Source of the DNA: Lunularia cruciata
Taxonomy: Eukaryota > Streptophyta > Marchantiopsida > Lunulariales > Lunulariaceae
Reading direction: 5' to 3'
Length of the DNA: 64,000 nucleotides
Assembly: GCA_948567375.1 (NCBI GenBank)
Contig: OX419759.1
Location: 1,217,303-1,281,302, forward strand
Below the pieces are notes generated by a model that was not told the origin of the DNA, made no database searches, and worked only from the letters and a program-made list of their open reading frames with translations. Shown one piece after another: positions 48,266 through 59,179 of this stretch (position 1 is its first letter; every line of letters begins with the position of its first letter). The position numbers and the translations under genes were made by a program.

Positions 48266-49260
48266 TATGCTAAGTGGTCTTTGTTGGATGGCATCAATAT
48301 CTATTGGCATTGGCTCTTCCACCTGTGTGTAGTGTGTGGGTGGGTTTAGGGAAGACCGAGGTCAAGACCAAGTTATCGCAACCAAATAATCAAAGTGCTC
48401 AGCTAATTGCATGGCTTCCTCCAAGTCTTTGGGCTCATGCATAGTCACTTCAAATCTGGTGCGGGACTTCAAGCCTCTCTTAAAGCAATCTAGAGCTTCT
48501 CCATCTAGTATATCCAAATCTAGCATAATGTTGTTTTGGAATTGAGTGATATAGCTTCTTACTAAGCCAATCTGCTTTAATTCTGCCAACTTATCTTGTG
48601 CGGATTGTGTGGCATTTATAGCTTGGAATCGCCCAATTATTGCACTCCTGAATTCTTCCCATGTCAAGATTGGCATGAAAAATTGCCGCTTAGCTTGGTC
48701 CACTCTGAATTGCCACCATACTTTAGCAACCCCATCCAATTGGCTTGAGGCCAATAGAATTTTTCTTTGTTCATCTTGAAGGTTTGTTGCTTCAAAGTAA
48801 TGTTCACCATCAAACACAAAATTTTCCATTGCACTTGGAAGCTTCTTGCCTTCAAATACCTTAGGCTTTGGAAATCAAATTTGCTCTTCTCCTTCTCAAA
48901 CTGGTGCTCTCTCTACCTGCCCTTGTTTATGACGGTCTTGTTCATCCAACAATCAAGTAAGGTGCTCGATTTGTTGCTGCATAGAAACAATAACTTTGGG
49001 TATCAACGCCACGTCTTCTACTTTATCACACTAACTTCAATTTATCTAGTTTATTAACACATATGCAACACATCCACTATTCTCTATAAGTTACAATCGG
49101 AAGCACCAAAGGTTCCTTAAACAAGGTAATCATATGTAGAAAATCTTGTCCGAAGCACAAGATGATGAATTGTGTGGAATGATGCTTGGGTAGTACTTGG
49201 ACATGAAAATCCCAATGGTTTGGCAGAAGTGGATTTGGTGGTCCATAAATTCCATCTATC
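48266..49260 (-). pseudogene. Gag of the minus-strand chromovirus, 5' part
   Basis: Reading from the primer-binding site, the frame at 48829-48362 is 155 codons long: MENFVFDGEHYFEATNLQDE, VAKVWWQFRVDQAKRQFF, LAELKQIGLVRSYITQFQNN, the Ty3/gypsy capsid (retrotrans_gag) pattern. A short Pro/acidic stretch EEPMPIDIDAIQQRPL runs to 48266. Across the inserted element it continues at 43950 into the zinc knuckle, which proves the two halves belong together. Confidence 0.88.
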
Positions 49261-49281
49261 CCATTCCTACTCCGATACCAA

Positions 49282-49694
49282 TGTAAAAGACCAAGACCAA
49301 AAAGAGAAATAGGAGAATGGAAAATCACATTGGGACACTTGAATGTGTGAAAACTCCAAATGCCTAGCATGAGCTTTGGTTTTGGTATTTATAGAGAGCA
49401 TACAAGGCTCTTTAGAAGCTTCTCAAGAAGCTTCCTCCAACCATTTTTTTGGAATGCAAACTAAGTTAAACGAGAAGCTTCCCAAGAAGCTTCCTTCTAG
49501 AAGTTGCATACTTGGCTTGCAAGCTAAGCTAGTTGGAAGCTTCTAGAAGCTACTTACTTGGGGTGCAAGCTAAGCTAGCTAGGAAGCTTTTGAAGAAGAT
49601 TCCTAGATACTTCTAGAATATTCTAAGCCAATTTGGCCTATTCAATACTTTGTTAGCCCTAACTAACTTCATTGCTAAACTCCATATTGTTACA
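49282..49694 (-). repeat. 5' LTR of the minus-strand chromovirus
   Basis: The minus strand begins TGTAACAATATGG at 49694 and ends CTTTTACA at 49282 (413 bp). A primer-binding site follows at 49280-49269 (TGGTATCGGAGT). GAAGCTTCTAGAAG (49536-49549) and paired GAAGCTTC blocks at 49474-49502 repeat the heat-shock-like pattern. The AAGTG target duplication adjoins it at 49695-49699. Confidence 0.92.
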
Positions 49695-49699
49695 AAGTG

Positions 49700-50254
49700 T
49701 CACAATAGATACAAAGAGTGTCATGTGTTGCAAAGGGGGTTAGAAAAGGAATCTAAGGTCCTAGTGAGAATCAAATTTTGAAATAGAGTGGGAGCAAGAG
49801 AGAGATTCAATTGTTTAGCAAAAGTATAGCACAAAGCAAATGATCAAGCCCAAGCAATGCAAAGAGAAATTCCAATCTTAGCACTACATGGAAAAAAAAG
49901 ACTATTTATGGCACAAAGCACAAAAGTTCTTAAGTATAGATCAAGCATCAACTCTATCTTGGAAGAATGAATTGTACATCTATCTACTTGGAGAATTCAT
50001 GGAGCACATACTTTTAGAACACAGTTGGAAATTGAAATTTAGAAACCATGGAGTTCAAGCACATTGGGATGGTAGATGTTAATTTGGTTCCCCCCCACCA
50101 AGACATAAAGTAACAATGTATCCTTATTTCTCATTCTCATTGTGTTCATTCCAATTTCATTTTCAATTCTAGATTTTGATAGAGTTACTCCATCCACATT
50201 GTGAGGATTTCAAGAACTATTGAAGATTGTTTGCTCTACTCCTACTTGTACTCC
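49700..50254. other. AT-rich spacer between retroelements
   Basis: Only a 64-codon plus-strand ORF (49888-50082) without a known domain is present. The sequence shows no LTR or coding similarity to its neighbours. Confidence 0.4.
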
Positions 50255-51020
50255 TATAATACCAATAGCTATACATATCATCTAAAGTTGAAAATTGGCT
50301 TGGTAACATTTGGAAGGATGTTATGTATGATGTGGCTAGGTAGATCAGATAGAGGTGTCACCAAAAGAGTACTTTACTAATAGTGCAAGAGCCAAAAATT
50401 GTTTGAATTTGCAATACAAAATGCTAGACAAATTATCTAAAGGTGGAAACTGGCTTGGTAACATCTGGAAAGATGTTATGCATGATGGGCTAGGTATTTC
50501 ACGTAGAGATGTCACCAAAGAGGACTTCTACTAAAAGGGCATGAACCAAAAATAGCCTCAAAACTTCAAAGCTAATTTTGGAGGCCTAAACCAATGAATT
50601 AGGCCTAAAAAATGTGCCAAACCTCCCCCCCCCCCTCAAGAACCCAAATAAAGGAAATTCTGGCCTTCCCTCCCCTAAGTTTGTCTCATCAAGAGTTTTC
50701 CAATAGTACCTTAACCACATGATTTGGAGATTCTTACAAGAAGATTCTCTAAAGATTCACTTTGGTCAAAGATGGTTTGACCAACCAGATAGGATCAAAA
50801 CTGATAGGTCACCCATCCATGCAACCATTCTAAGGGTAGAGCTTGCTTACAGGTCACTAATCCATGTATTTAATCCAAGGGTGGGAGATTCCTTTGGTGG
50901 TGTCTCCTTTGTTGTATAATACAATCAAGGTGCTCCTTTGGATCATTGGAGGTTGAGTGTGAAATTATATGTTTCTTCTTCTTTGTTTCTCTTCAGGTCT
51001 CCTATCCTCAAAATATTACA
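50255..51020 (+). mobile_element. Solo LTR, family B, second copy
   Basis: This 766-bp unit matches 39777-40512 throughout: ATAATACCAATAGC start, two ~155-bp tandem repeats (CTTGGTAAC at 50299 and 50454), a long C run near 50627, TTGTATAATA near 50912, and an ATATTACA end. ACTCC flanks both sides (50250-50254 and 51021-51025). The first bases read TATAATACC rather than TGTAATACC. Confidence 0.85.
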
Positions 51021-51469
51021 ACTCCTATGAGCAAATCAAAAGCTACAAGCAATGCTCCTTGTATTAGCTCCATAGAAAGTGTAATGATGAAGCACTTCAT
51101 AATGGTTTCACACCATCATAGACAAATGTTGGATTATGTGGTCAAATTCACACATGTGTAATAAGTTCACACACTTGCATAAATAAACATTGTTTTCCAA
51201 GCAAACCCATTCATGAAAACAAACTTGTCTTCCCAATAAACATACAATGCACTTTATAAGATTTTTTTACCATTGTCAAATAACCAAGCACCATTTATTC
51301 ATAGTTCTTGTACAAACAACCACTAGGTGAAAAATTCAAGGCAAGGCAAGTCTCTATCACTGATCTCTTGGTTTCCTCTCCAATTGGCTAGTCAATCCCC
51401 CTCCTTCCAAGAATAGATGTGTGGAATGGTCCTTGAATGCAGTCCTCCTCATCTTCTCACATATCACAC

Positions 51470-52433
51470 CTATTAACAAAAAAGTCGTGTAATATTACGC
51501 AAGCTGAAATCCAACACAATAGATAGTGGTTTCTTTTCTTATCATTCAATTGAACACTCAACTCTTGCAAAGAATACAAAAAAGCCTTTAGTATCCTAAT
51601 GTAGTGTTTTTCCAAAGCTCTGGTTTGAGCTAAACATCAATTAAAGTCCTTCTCTTGGGTGTTGATTTGTTTAAAGGCATGAACCAAATGACTCATTGGT
51701 ACATATCGTGCATCTCCTATCAAGTACTAGTTTCAAATGGAACAATACTCTTCTTCAATTCAGATCTAACCAAAGTTCTGACTTTCTTAAACATGTTATG
51801 TCATGACATGATCTAGGCATTCTTATGCACAAACACCCCCTACATTAGCCATCAACTATTGAATATATTATTGCAATCAAATTGATGGACAGATGGTGAG
51901 TATCAACATATGCAATTTGTACTTTTTGCAAAGTGTAGAATTTTATACTTATCATCACATATCACATAACTATTAATAGATTAGCCCTTTCTATTGAAGT
52001 AAACTTGTCTATCAATGGTAGGTCTTTGTGACAAAGGAAACAAAGTTCCACCCACCATACCTACACACCCAAAGAACCCTTTTTAGGAAAACACACGCAA
52101 AATCATGGCTCTCTCTTCAATCCTTACCCCTTGCACTTCCTTATTAAGAACGTTCAATATTGCATTGATTACCCTCTTAGTAAATATTGAGGTAAATCCT
52201 GCACTAATTCCCCATAAGTTCATTCCTTCTGCAACACAGACTCCATTATGCCCTAAACGGTCTAGTGTCAATGCCACTTGTAGCCATATAGATGTTTGGT
52301 ATCTTCTTGATCTCCTCTTTCTTTGAAGACATAATGATCTTTGAGCACATCCACTAAAGTAGGAGAAGAGAAAATGTCTACCCTCAAGCTGCTTAAAATC
52401 TAGAAGATCAAGCACTAAGAAAAACTTGTACAC
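51470..52433 (-). pseudogene. PIF/Harbinger (HARBI1-like) transposase, decayed
   Basis: Minus-strand order matches the family. A helix-turn-helix part has QVALTLDRLGHNG and ISAGFTSIFTKRVINAIL (about 52300-52160). Then comes the DDE nuclease with GMVGGTLFPLSQRPTIDRQVYF (about 52060-52000), YLIGDARYVPMSHLV (near 51730-51690), and ALEKHYIRILKAFLYSL followed by ISACVILHDFF (51620-51490). The first catalytic Asp (usually in a DGT motif) is replaced by Gly, and several stops interrupt the frame. No terminal inverted repeats were identified. Confidence 0.75.
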
Positions 52434-52439
52434 AATATA

Positions 52440-54851
52440 ATGCTTGAATCATTTCTCTAAAATAACACCTCTTGTGGATAAATCTCCACCATTGATAAAG
52501 TCTCTCAGTGCAATCCATGTAATCCTTTCTTTCACTCCATTTCACTAAATCCAAATGTAAAGAAGACTCTACTCGTCGTCCTTCTATTCCTCAATACTCT
52601 TTCAAAATCTGCAATCTGAATGCATATATACTTTCTGAATTCTTTTCTGAGCATTGTCCGTGAACTATGGTCAGGCTTTATGGATTTTCTATTGAAAACA
52701 ACGATTATGAAAGTAGTGCTGAAATTGGACGGTGAACTTACAAGTTTGACAAGTCAAGAAATAAGGCACTACGGGATATGATCCCAATAGATAATTGTGT
52801 TAGACAGAACATAGTTATCAACTGGATAAGAAAATAGAGACGGGAATATGATCTTGTTTGGAAATTTGACCTTGAGAAAGAGGTAATTTAAGGTCACATG
52901 AAATTGGACATCAAGCAAATAGGAGATAGGGTAAAGCATAACCTGATCCAAACTTGAAAAAATTGAAACCGTTGATATGAAAATAATCCATAAAATTATA
53001 TGGGTCACTTTTCGATACAACCTATACAAAATGTATCAATATCTTATCACTTTATCCTATGAAAATTAGTGTGGAATGATTACGAGTACCTCTACAATAG
53101 AATTCTACTTGAATATCAGTCTAGCTGTAGTTGAAACTCCTAATGTGCCTTGTGAAGAGTTTGAAAGGCCGTAAACTAGAGTATCTTGTGAAAATGTCTA
53201 CGTTGTAGAGTAATCTAGTAGTGCTTTCCCTGTGACCTGAAGTTAGTGCACCTGCTGAAGTGTTTATAAAGTCTGTCTGATCTGATCTCCATAAAGTGTA
53301 TGTGTATGTATACTGATGAGAAGTTGTTCCATGATAAGGCCATGAATTTGATGAAGAATCTTATCTGAAAGATTACCACGTCTCCATGTAGTTACATATA
53401 AAATCATATAAGGTCCAGTGATGTGAAACAAACGCATCCCATAGCATGTGATGCCGAAATTCATTATCCATATGGTAAAGAGTCCGTTTCATGTAATATG
53501 ATATGGAATATATCATGATACACGCGTAAAATGTAGTGCTTCCAATGAAGAACCACTGTCAAGCTGATGTAGAAGGGAGGATAATAAGTAAGTATGTACT
53601 ACCAAGAGTCCCTTTTTGATGTAAAACGAGTCATGGCTCTTTACTTTGCCTTAACCCCTACCTACTTCTCTTTGGATTGATTTTTATAGTTTTTATTGAG
53701 TATGTTTAATTGTTATTTTGTGCTACCTTTACTTTATCTCCTCTAAATAAAAAAGATTGATATTGGGATTTTAGTTAAAAATGAGCTTCTTGTTGAAGCA
53801 AATCACTAGGACCGGGATTTTTTTTTGGTAGTTTTGCTATGAGTCCTTCAGTCGGTTTGTTTAAAAGTCCAGTCATAAAGTGTGTTTGCTTTATTACCAC
53901 TGTGTAGATTTCAAAACTGATATGCACACATAAAAGAGGTTCGGTGTATTTAAGCCCAATAAAAAGACAATTATGGTGGATCCTGATATTTTAGATCATA
54001 ATAAACTCATTTTGGGAATTATAAAGTTAAATTCACAAATTTGTAGAAATTATAAGGTTGTCTTCTTTCATTTGATATCAGAACGAAATCTCAAAATATG
54101 ATAAGAGTTTTATACACAAGCTTAAAGCATGTGGTGGACATGTATATTATTTTGTATGTATGAGGGAATATGATGTAATTTATGAAAAAATTAAACACAA
54201 TTCATTGGTCTCATTCACTTTATATGTAAAACGTATGATCATACGTTTGTAAGGAAGTTATTAAATTACTAAATTAAATGGTTATTTTGATTTTCTATTT
54301 TTGTATTCTATAATTTTCCTGTTTTATATTTTATTCTGTGTGGATAATTTATCTCCACTTAATGCACTTCCTCTAGTGAAAGGTATCAGATAGCAAGAAA
54401 GATTATTTATATAAGCATAGTATCAAAATAAAATTCATTTAAAAAAATAAAGATGAAATGATTATATATTACCTCAACTTGTGATCAAACAATTGCGTCG
54501 TATTAAATATCAGTGTATCTATCCTTGAAGTATCACCTTGAGTTAAATACTTATTCATCTAGGATACATTCTCATATAGGCATTAAAGCCTTTCATATAA
54601 ATTATCTTGTCTTCTTTGAGTAATTTTGAAATCCAAACCGTAGAAATCACAAAATAAATAACGGAAATTTCTCTACGACTTGTGATTATCTATAAATTAC
54701 ACCAAATCGAAAATATCCCAAGTATATCCCAACAAAAATGCCTCACCTTATCTGTCATCCCATCCTCTCAATATACATAATTTCTCTCTACTATGTATAT
54801 TTTCTCATATTGATACGGGTGGTGCCGAGCCCCATTTGACCTCTTCTGCCT
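52440..54851. other. AT-rich DNA, no gene seen
   Basis: Only short ORFs (up to 86 codons, all unremarkable) are present. Long A/T runs and GT-poor composition match non-coding DNA. I see no LTR, terminal repeat or RNA gene. Confidence 0.5.
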
Positions 54852-55032
54852 CTCCCTTGTGCTTGTGTGGCTTGATGGGTCTTCCCATCCTCTATGTGGT
54901 ATCCTTTTTCCTCCAATATCCATAATGAGATTAAAGTAATCCTTTATTGGTACTTGCCTACCTGTAACTGGAAAAAGGCGACCGCGCAGAGAACACTTAG
55001 GATGGGAAGGCCCATCAAGCCGTACAAGGGAG
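54852..55032. repeat. Inverted repeat with ~95-bp loop
   Basis: CTCCCTTGT...GGCTTGATGGGTCTTCCCATCC on the left (54852-54891) is the near reverse complement of GGATGGGAAGGCCCATCAAG...ACAAGGGAG on the right (54999-55032). One mismatch lies in the main 22-bp stem and an 8-base bulge separates the distal stem. The right arm and preceding GGCGACCGCG are also found, diverged, at 21437-21480. A foldback or MITE-like element is likely. Confidence 0.65.
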
Positions 55033-55636
55033 ACACGAAAAAGGTGCTAGACCCCGATAGAGTGCACATGAGAAATCTGTCCTACTGCACCTAAGATATG
55101 GTACTTGCCTTATGCCGTGTAACTTATATTGCATTCCATCTCTGGTTAATATCTCTCATATACGGGATCCTTCATGATTACAATAATACAGTAGCTTGTC
55201 CCTGTATATTCCGTCCGTTCCTCGTCGTTTGATATACATTGAAGAATCATTAACATACCACAAGGATAGGATCTTCCAATCCTTCTTGTTATCTATGCGG
55301 GTCGCCTTATCTTCGTCAAGGATGAAGAGTTCCAGTACGATGGATGTCAGGATCAGCCGTTACGCATGAGGATCAGAATCTACTCTTCTATGCAATGTGC
55401 TTAGCCCCTTCAGAAAGCGGTACTCATACCGGTTGGAGCAGTCAAACGGAGATGGTAGTTCGGTTTCTTACTGCAGCGTTAGGAAAGAGCAAGAAACGGT
55501 GGTTCCCGACCAACGAAAAGTTAGAATCCTGAGACATAGCCATCTTTCCTCATAGTTAGGACTACTGTTAAAAGACATAGCCCTCTTTCCTCGGATTCCT
55601 GCTCACAAGTCGCGGACTCGACGGAAAGCGTTTGGA

Positions 55637-56263
55637 TTACCGCCATGACGAAGAGCCAATCAACTTCGGGGGGCGTACGTAGTTGGCGACCAAGTCCTGT
55701 AAGATTTCCTTCATTTCCGTCGGGGCCCTGGGCCCAACCACATGGCTTAAATTCGACGACGGCGCGATAAAAGCTTGTGCGATGATGAGGGACCTCGGCC
55801 AGTTGGGCTCTTCTAAATGAGTAAAATGGCAGACATTGTCAGTGTCAGTGAGGATTCGCGACTCCGGGTTGACGACGGCGCTTGGAGTCGAAGGACAGGG
55901 TAACTGTCCTGTACAGAACGATAAGGAATTTTGAACAGGAGAGGGAAAAGAGCGTAAAGGAATCCTTTTGAGATAAGAGCTTGGGCATGCGCAGCACGAC
56001 AGCAATGGAAGAGAGAGAGAGGAATTGAGAGGAAGGTATGAGTTACAAATTGAATGACAGTAGAGTTGACCGTCGAGAAGATGGAGGACAGGAGTAATGG
56101 TAGGAATTGCATCATTACTCGCTTTGAGGGATGGATGCCTGAAGATCCACGGGAAAAGGTGGCCATCTTGTTGACTAGTGTCCAAAAGTTGGAGATAGGT
56201 GACGATGAACCGCTGCAGCAGCAACGTTCGTAGTATGGTCGATGACGACGACGAGTCCCTCAT
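55637..56263 (-). CDS. 208-codon ORF of unknown status
   Basis: The frame starts at ATG 56263 (MRDSSSSSTILRTLLLQRF) and runs to a stop at 55637. The product would be Ser/Leu/Pro-rich with no recognisable domain. A second frame is also open over much of the same stretch (55813-56166), which lowers confidence that this one is coding. It could be a 5' exon, an antisense frame, or chance. Confidence 0.2.
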   Translation of the reverse strand: MRDSSSSSTILRTLLLQRFIVTYLQLLDTSQQDGHLFPWIFRHPSLKASNDAIPTITPVLHLLDGQLYCHSICNSYLPLNSSLSLPLLSCCACPSSYLKRIPLRSFPSPVQNSLSFCTGQLPCPSTPSAVVNPESRILTDTDNVCHFTHLEEPNWPRSLIIAQAFIAPSSNLSHVVGPRAPTEMKEILQDLVANYVRPPKLIGSSSWR

Positions 56264-56269
56264 CGCACC

Positions 56270-57393
56270 TTTCTATTCCTTACTTGGCGACCGTTTGAAG
56301 AATTGTTCTCCATCATAGTAGAACTGGACGTTCAACGGTCCGCGCCGTGCCGCGCTCGACATTTTCTGCATTTGAGGCTCGTGAGGTCATACGAGTGGAG
56401 AGCCTCAGTTGTATTAGGGGAGTACTGGACGTGCTGGGTGGTGGATCTTATCTTCGAAGCTAAAGTTCAGATAACTCCCAGGAGAGTTTCATTCTTCAGA
56501 GTTTGCCACCCATAACTTGGTTGACACGAGAAAGGAGACGTTTGCAACTAAGTTTCCCCGGAGCTCTTTGTACTCTGTGTGTAGCTTCTTAAATTAGATG
56601 CATTGTCCTCCTGGATTGCGGCAAAACCTACGACCGAGAAATTGGAGACATTCTTCGCAATGCTGTCCTTGGCGAACGATCCATATTCGCAGGTATGCTG
56701 GGTTTAGGTTGGTGATCTGACATTTTAACACGCATAGAGAGTTCATTTGACGCTCTAGTATTTTGCGGTGCTAGGCTAGAATATCAACTGTGCTAGGCTT
56801 TTATTGTCAACAACAAGCGACCTAGAATCTGAGTAGATTGTCAGAAATAGTTTTGATTCGGTCTAGCGAGGAGTAATTTGTTGTCGGAGCACGCATGGGA
56901 TAATCTACTTTTGTGCTGAAAAGGATGATATCACTTACGGGTTGCCGATATACATGTTCGTGGAGAGACATGTATGTACATGAATTAGCCAGCAGTCTTT
57001 CAGCCATTTGTGACTTGTCTTAGTGAACTATTGTGTTGCATGGTTAAGTTGGTAGGGTCTTCGGCATTGATAGTCGGCTTGAGCACTTTAGCAGCAGCCT
57101 GGATCGTTGTTGGTTTTCTGTTTCATCATCAAACCCCGCGGTTTATTCACTTTCCTGAACATGCCGTAGAAGTATTCACGCACATATGCGTTCGTCTCAC
57201 TAACTGAAGCATGACTCCGTAACAGGTAATCCTCCGAGTCGGTGTAACCCTATGAAACGCCTTGCGATGTCTGATTCTTTGGGACATCGGTGTTCGAAAC
57301 TTCTTCGACTGTACTAGGAAGCAGAAGCGACTGTAATCAAGAGGAATGAACAGCAGTGTTTGAGGCAGTTAGGGCGATACTAAACTGTGGGAA
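56270..57393. other. Upstream region of the coiled-coil gene
   Basis: Short open stretches exist. One, from ATG 57039, has a hydrophobic segment (ALIVGLSTLAAAWIVVGFLF), but none has splice or domain support. It probably contains the promoter and 5' UTR of the gene starting at 57394. Confidence 0.4.
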
Positions 57394-58783
57394 ATGGACA
57401 GTGAGATAGAGATAGAATCTTTGAAAGCTCAGGTGAAGCATACTCAGAGATTGTGGCAAGAAGATGTCACCAAGTGGCAGGTTCGGGAGGCTTCGTTGGA
57501 GTCAGAGGTTGAGGAATTGAAAGAACATCTTGTGGATGTGGAGGGAAACGCAAAGAAGGAATCCGATCTCTTGAGTAGACGAATGAAGACTGCAGATACG
57601 CTGCTCAGGTACTTGAAATCCAAAGCGAAAATCATGGCTATTCCCAGATACGCTAGAACTTCTTGTGGGATCAAGCAGCAAGACGGGGTCGGCCTTGTAG
57701 ACAAAAGAGGTGTGCCAATGGCCGAATGGAGTAACTCTGCAAATCTGCAGCTGTTAGGAAATCCATCAAAACTGGGCAAAGACCATGGACTGAATTCGGA
57801 GTCCGCGGGAGACAAGTCAAGCGTGGTTGAACGAGCAGGCGAGGGAGAGTATGTTGAAAAAATGGCTATAACGGTTATGCAGATCACTGAGGTCATGGAA
57901 ATGCTGTTGAAGAGGGCTATTGTGGCCGAAACAGAGGCCGATTTTGAGAGAGAAAAGACTGTCATCAGTCAAGAAGAGGTGCTGAAGAAAACAGTCCAAA
58001 TTGAGAACATGTGGACACGTGTGGAGGAGATGGAGAGAGTAGCCATCGGGACTAGTGGAGTCTTGAAAGACATGCACCTTAAATTAGAAGACATGGAGCA
58101 AGAGACAACTAGGCAGAGACAACGAGCAGCCGAAAACGAACAGGAGCTGTCCAGAGTAAGACACGATTTTGGTGTGCTGCGATCCAGTGTCGATAACCTG
58201 GTCAAAGCTAGGGAGACAATCAGATGTATGGAAAAGCGCATTCATGAAGTGGAGGACATCTCTGAGAGGTACAATCATGATGTTGGTGTCAGGTCCTTAT
58301 TCTTTGATAGCAGTATTGAACTTTGACATCTTACTGACGACGGTTCCGACATTCCAGGCTTTTCTTCATACTGACTTCTAAGGCTACCGTTCTACTCTAA
58401 TGAGCCTTGCAAAAGAATGAGGACGATAATGATACTCAGATACCAACTGTTTTATTGTGCTAGGCCTTTGTGAACCTTATAATCAACTTCCTAACCTGTC
58501 ACTTGGTAACGAGCCTCTCCTTTGGGTAGATTTTGACTACATGATTGCTCATCTTATTTTCCATGTTGTTCTGAATTGCAGGCTAACAGCCCGCGTGATG
58601 ACTTTAGAGGCCGGGAAAAGGCAGAAGGAAACTGAGGTTGAAAAACTTCTTGTTGAAAATGATAACCTAAGAGGTGCCCTTGATCTTAAAGTTGCAGAGC
58701 TTTCCGCCGTTAGTGAGCAGGTCAGGATACTAATGGACCAACCACCGACATCAGGGACTTCCGTATACAGTCAGTTTGCTTAG
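57394..58783 (+). CDS. Coiled-coil protein of unknown function
   Basis: Two exons (57394-58268 and 58582-58783) join in phase across a GT-AG intron (AGAG/GTACAA and TTGCAG/G), giving 358 aa. The N terminus (MDSEIEIESLKAQVKHTQRL) and most of residues 1-80 and 180-345 are Glu/Lys/Leu-rich heptad-like helix, with a less ordered segment at about 85-150. The C-terminal stretch RVMTLEAGKRQKETEVEKLL, followed by LRGALDLKVAELSAVSEQ, resembles conserved tails of plant coiled-coil proteins, but I cannot name the family. Protein-protein scaffolding is the only role that can be inferred. A further open segment at about 58835-59173 might be an additional 3' exon, though phases do not fit simply. Confidence 0.7.
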
Positions 58784-58834
58784 TTAAGTCTGTTGTTTGT
58801 TGAGGTTGAGTTGGTCTGGTAATGTGGCAGTCCC

Positions 58835-59173
58835 GTCAATCCCTCAAAGATACTCGAAATCACTGGCAAGGGTGAAGCTGTCGAGTATGATTCTTCCCCC
58901 TTAGAATATTATCAAGGCTATTCACCGCCGAGGAGTCAAACGGAGAAGTATCTTCCTGTTGTTAGGACGATCGCTGCCAAAGGTTTTTGTTTGAAAAGTT
59001 CCAATTGGGTGCTGCAAAGCAGAATTCTCAAAGAACAGTCCGAGAAATACTCCGAGAACAGGTTGAGCCCTTCCATACCCACCAAGGCTGTACCTCTGTG
59101 TAGTGTGATTAGCTTCTGTAGACGAGGAGTCAATAGTTCAAATATTTCTCAGAACCTTGCGCTCGTTGCTTGA
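58835..59173 (+). other. Open stretch, possible extra exon
   Basis: A frame with EYDSSPLEYYQGYSPPRSQ and SRILKEQSEKYSENRLSPSI is open for about 110 codons after an acceptor-like GTGGCAG (58826). It looks coding by composition, but no donor from the preceding gene gives the right phase. It may be alternative 3' sequence of the coiled-coil gene. Confidence 0.25.
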
Positions 59174-59179
59174 GGTCTC

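Larger units (their letters stand above)
38956..49694 (-). mobile_element. Full-length Ty3/gypsy chromovirus, split by two later insertions
   Basis: The element reads on the minus strand: 5' LTR 49282-49694, primer-binding site, gag, protease, reverse transcriptase, RNase H, integrase with a C-terminal chromodomain, purine tract, 3' LTR 38956-39402. Both ends are flanked by AAGTG (38951-38955 and 49695-49699), a 5-bp target duplication. A plus-strand relative (43956-48260) interrupts gag just before the zinc knuckle, and a solo LTR (39777-40512) interrupts the integrase C terminus. Removing both restores colinear domain order. The coding region has many stops and frameshifts, so the element is dead. 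Confidence 0.92.
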
